A stretch of 17,143 nt of DNA from Bacillota bacterium (GTDB lineage: Bacteria; Bacillota; Bacilli; Bacillales_A; Planococcaceae). Below, one piece after another: positions 15,854 through 17,143 of this stretch (positions within the stretch are counted from its first letter, which is position 1; every line of letters begins with the position of its first letter). The stretch spans positions 1 to 17,143 of the forward strand of contig JAEXYZ010000106.1 in NCBI GenBank assembly GCA_023405135.1, given 5' to 3'. The position numbers and the translations under genes are program-made. Below the pieces are notes generated by a model. It saw only the letters and a program-made list of their open reading frames with translations, did no database searches and was not told the origin of the DNA.

Positions 15854-16908
15854 ATACTTAATTGTAGCTCCTGCTTCAAAAAGTAATGAACAATGAGTAT
15901 ATGGCGTAACCCATGAGTTGTAATTGACTCAAGGTTGTATTTATCTAATTAAGCTTTAACCAACCGTACGTTTTAATTGGCTCATGTAAGTCATTATTTG
16001 TATTAGGAAGTTGAGGAATCTGTATCGCGGGTCACCATTACTGAATATTAATTTTTTAGAGTCCATGATATTAAAACATAGCTTTAAATACGCTATTGTC
16101 TGGATTTTTCTCCACTCTACTAAAATATTTGCAGTTAGTTTAATTGTACGTAGAAGTTCTGTTTTGTGGGCTTTAAATACAGTCTAGAATTTTTCCCTCG
16201 ACCAACAGCTTTATCTATTGTGAGTGTATTTTCTACTAAATTTAAGTCTTGCCAAGTCAGTGCTAATGCTTCACTTTTACTCATGCCTGTAAATGCTAAT
16301 AACCGTGATAGTACATAGGCTTTATAAGGTAATAATTTTTCACATTAGGATAAAAAGTAACTCTTCACGAATGTAATAGTTTTCAGGTTTTTCATCTTCC
16401 GTTGAGTATTTAGATTTTCTCTTTGTTTCAACATAGGTAAAAGGATTTGTCTGAATTAAATCATGCCTTATGGCGAAATCTAACACTATAGCAGCGTACA
16501 CTTTAATTGTTTGTGCTTTGGAAAGCTTCGACGCCCATTTAACAAAGTGTTTTTGACAGTTAGCAAGGGTGATTTTTTCGATTTTAAAATCACTCATAGC
16601 TGGCAGGATATGATATTTAAAATATTCAACTGTTTTAACAAATGTATTTTCCTTAACAGTTTTTTCATACTAAGCAATCTAAAGGTCATAAATTTGCTGA
16701 TAGGTTTCTAGGATTGCTTGTTTATAAGTCCCATCAGATACTTCAACTATGATACGTGCTAATGCTAATTCAGCTACGACTTTACTTTTAAATCCTCTTT
16801 TAGTCATTTTTTTAGCTTTCTTGGGAGTTAATCTACAGCTAAAGCCTGAAATTTGTAGTAAGTTTTACCATCATTCTTTTTATAGCTTGTGATTGGGTTC
16901 GATTTTTT
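15854..16908 (-). pseudogene. Decayed phage-type tyrosine integrase
   Basis: Fragments in order on the minus strand give a nearly full integrase. The N-terminal arm-binding domain reads KKSNPITSYKKNDGKTYYKF. TKRGFKSKVVAELALAR and SDGTYKQAILETYQQIYDL come next, followed by the core-binding domain (MSDFKIEKITLANCQKHF, ending TNPFTYVE). The catalytic domain contains RLLAFTGMSKSEALALTW and ITTHGLRH. Damage includes loss of the start ATG, in-frame stops at 16828-16830, 16679-16681, 16670-16672 and 16340-16342, several frameshifts, and a two-base insertion after HGLRH. The first catalytic Arg is replaced by Ser (codon 16279-16281, GMSKSE where GMRKGE is usual). The last part with the catalytic Tyr is missing. 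It cannot be functional. Confidence 0.85.
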
Positions 16909-16985
16909 ACTAGCCCTTAAGGTTTCCTCGTAATATTGTTTGCGGGGGCAAGATATAAAAGGAGAGGATAAACCTCTTTGAACTG

Positions 16986-17035
16986 AACCCCGAATAGTGG
17001 ACACTTTAAAAAAAGAGGACCTATTCGGGGTTTTT
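16986..17035 (+). terminator. Inward-pointing terminator-like hairpin in the IS end
   Basis: AACCCCGAATAG (16986-16997) pairs perfectly with CTATTCGGGGTT (17021-17032), followed by T. The left arm lies in the terminal repeat of the IS. Such hairpins block read-through transcription from flanking DNA into the transposase gene. Confidence 0.6.
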
Positions 17036-17097
17036 CTATTTTCATCACTAGAAAACCCCGTTATACTAACCATACGATTTAGGAACGGGAGAACACT

Positions 17098-17143
17098 ATG
17101 AGTAAAATAATTTTTAACGAACATCAACGCAGACAAATTGAAG
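17098..17143 (+). CDS. Start of IS3-family transposase OrfA (partial)
   Basis: Fifteen codons, MSKIIFNEHQRRQIE, are visible before the window ends. GGGAG upstream (about 17087-17091) supports the start. The beginning and its place within the IS end resemble OrfA proteins of the IS150 group, which carry helix-turn-helix domains that bind the IS ends. So few residues allow only a tentative call. Confidence 0.5.
   Translation, partial: MSKIIFNEHQRRQIE

Larger units (their letters stand above)
16979..17143 (+). mobile_element. Left end of an IS3-like insertion sequence (runs off the window)
   Basis: The terminal sequence TGAACTGAACCCCGAATAG followed by TGGACACTT is typical of IS3-family left ends, and a transposase-type orfA start lies 119 bases in. 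The element continues beyond 17143, so the other end and any target duplication cannot be seen. It lies upstream of the decayed integrase. Confidence 0.65.

Noticed and set aside
16828..17136. 102-residue minus-strand ORF as a gene
   Set aside because: Only its last 27 or so residues are integrase-like; the rest is antisense to the IS end, so it is a chance fusion across two elements.

Overview
The window looks like the chromosome of a low-GC Gram-positive bacterium of the Bacillales, probably near Lysinibacillus or Solibacillus. The main reason is the gene order secG - carboxylesterase - rnr - smpB - ssrA, which is the classic Bacillales order. Strong Shine-Dalgarno sites and a tmRNA tag reading (A)GKQQNLAYAA agree. 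The genus is inferred; no database was searched.

Layout. Bases 1-180 are nine back-to-back 20-bp repeat units. A minus-strand bile acid:sodium symporter family gene follows (223-1197). The conserved block then runs on the plus strand: secG, a serine carboxylesterase, RNase R, SmpB and tmRNA (about 1458-6329). A 20-bp copy of the tmRNA 3' end recurs at 15769-15788, so 6308-15788 reads as a genomic island of about 9.5 kb inserted in ssrA.

The island holds, in order: a four-helix membrane protein; a scar of broken genes (the N-terminus of a tyrosine recombinase with two frameshifts, and a truncated minus-strand ORF); a two-gene restriction-modification-like locus; and a solitary AAA-type ATPase with a zinc-knuckle-like segment and a C-terminal winged helix-turn-helix. 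In the restriction-modification-like locus, a 255-residue protein carries a SAM-binding motif but no NPPY. It overlaps a long reading frame encoding GIY-YIG nuclease, SF2 helicase, spacer, methyltransferase with NPPY, and target-recognition region. That frame would be 1436 codons long but is interrupted by two in-frame TAG codons (11760-11762 and 12258-12260). Everything between and after the ambers stays in one frame. Base composition drops from about 42% to 29% GC at the second amber, where the target-recognition region begins.

Beyond the right repeat lie a terminator, a heavily decayed minus-strand phage-type integrase, and the left end of an IS3-like insertion sequence that runs off the window. 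The best reading is an ssrA integration hotspot with at least two accreted elements that can no longer move by their own recombinases. The cargo is mostly defence-like. How the pieces cooperate is clear for SmpB-tmRNA (ribosome rescue, with RNase R degrading the released messages) and plausible for the two restriction-modification genes. No link is visible between these and the ATPase or the membrane protein beyond co-residence.
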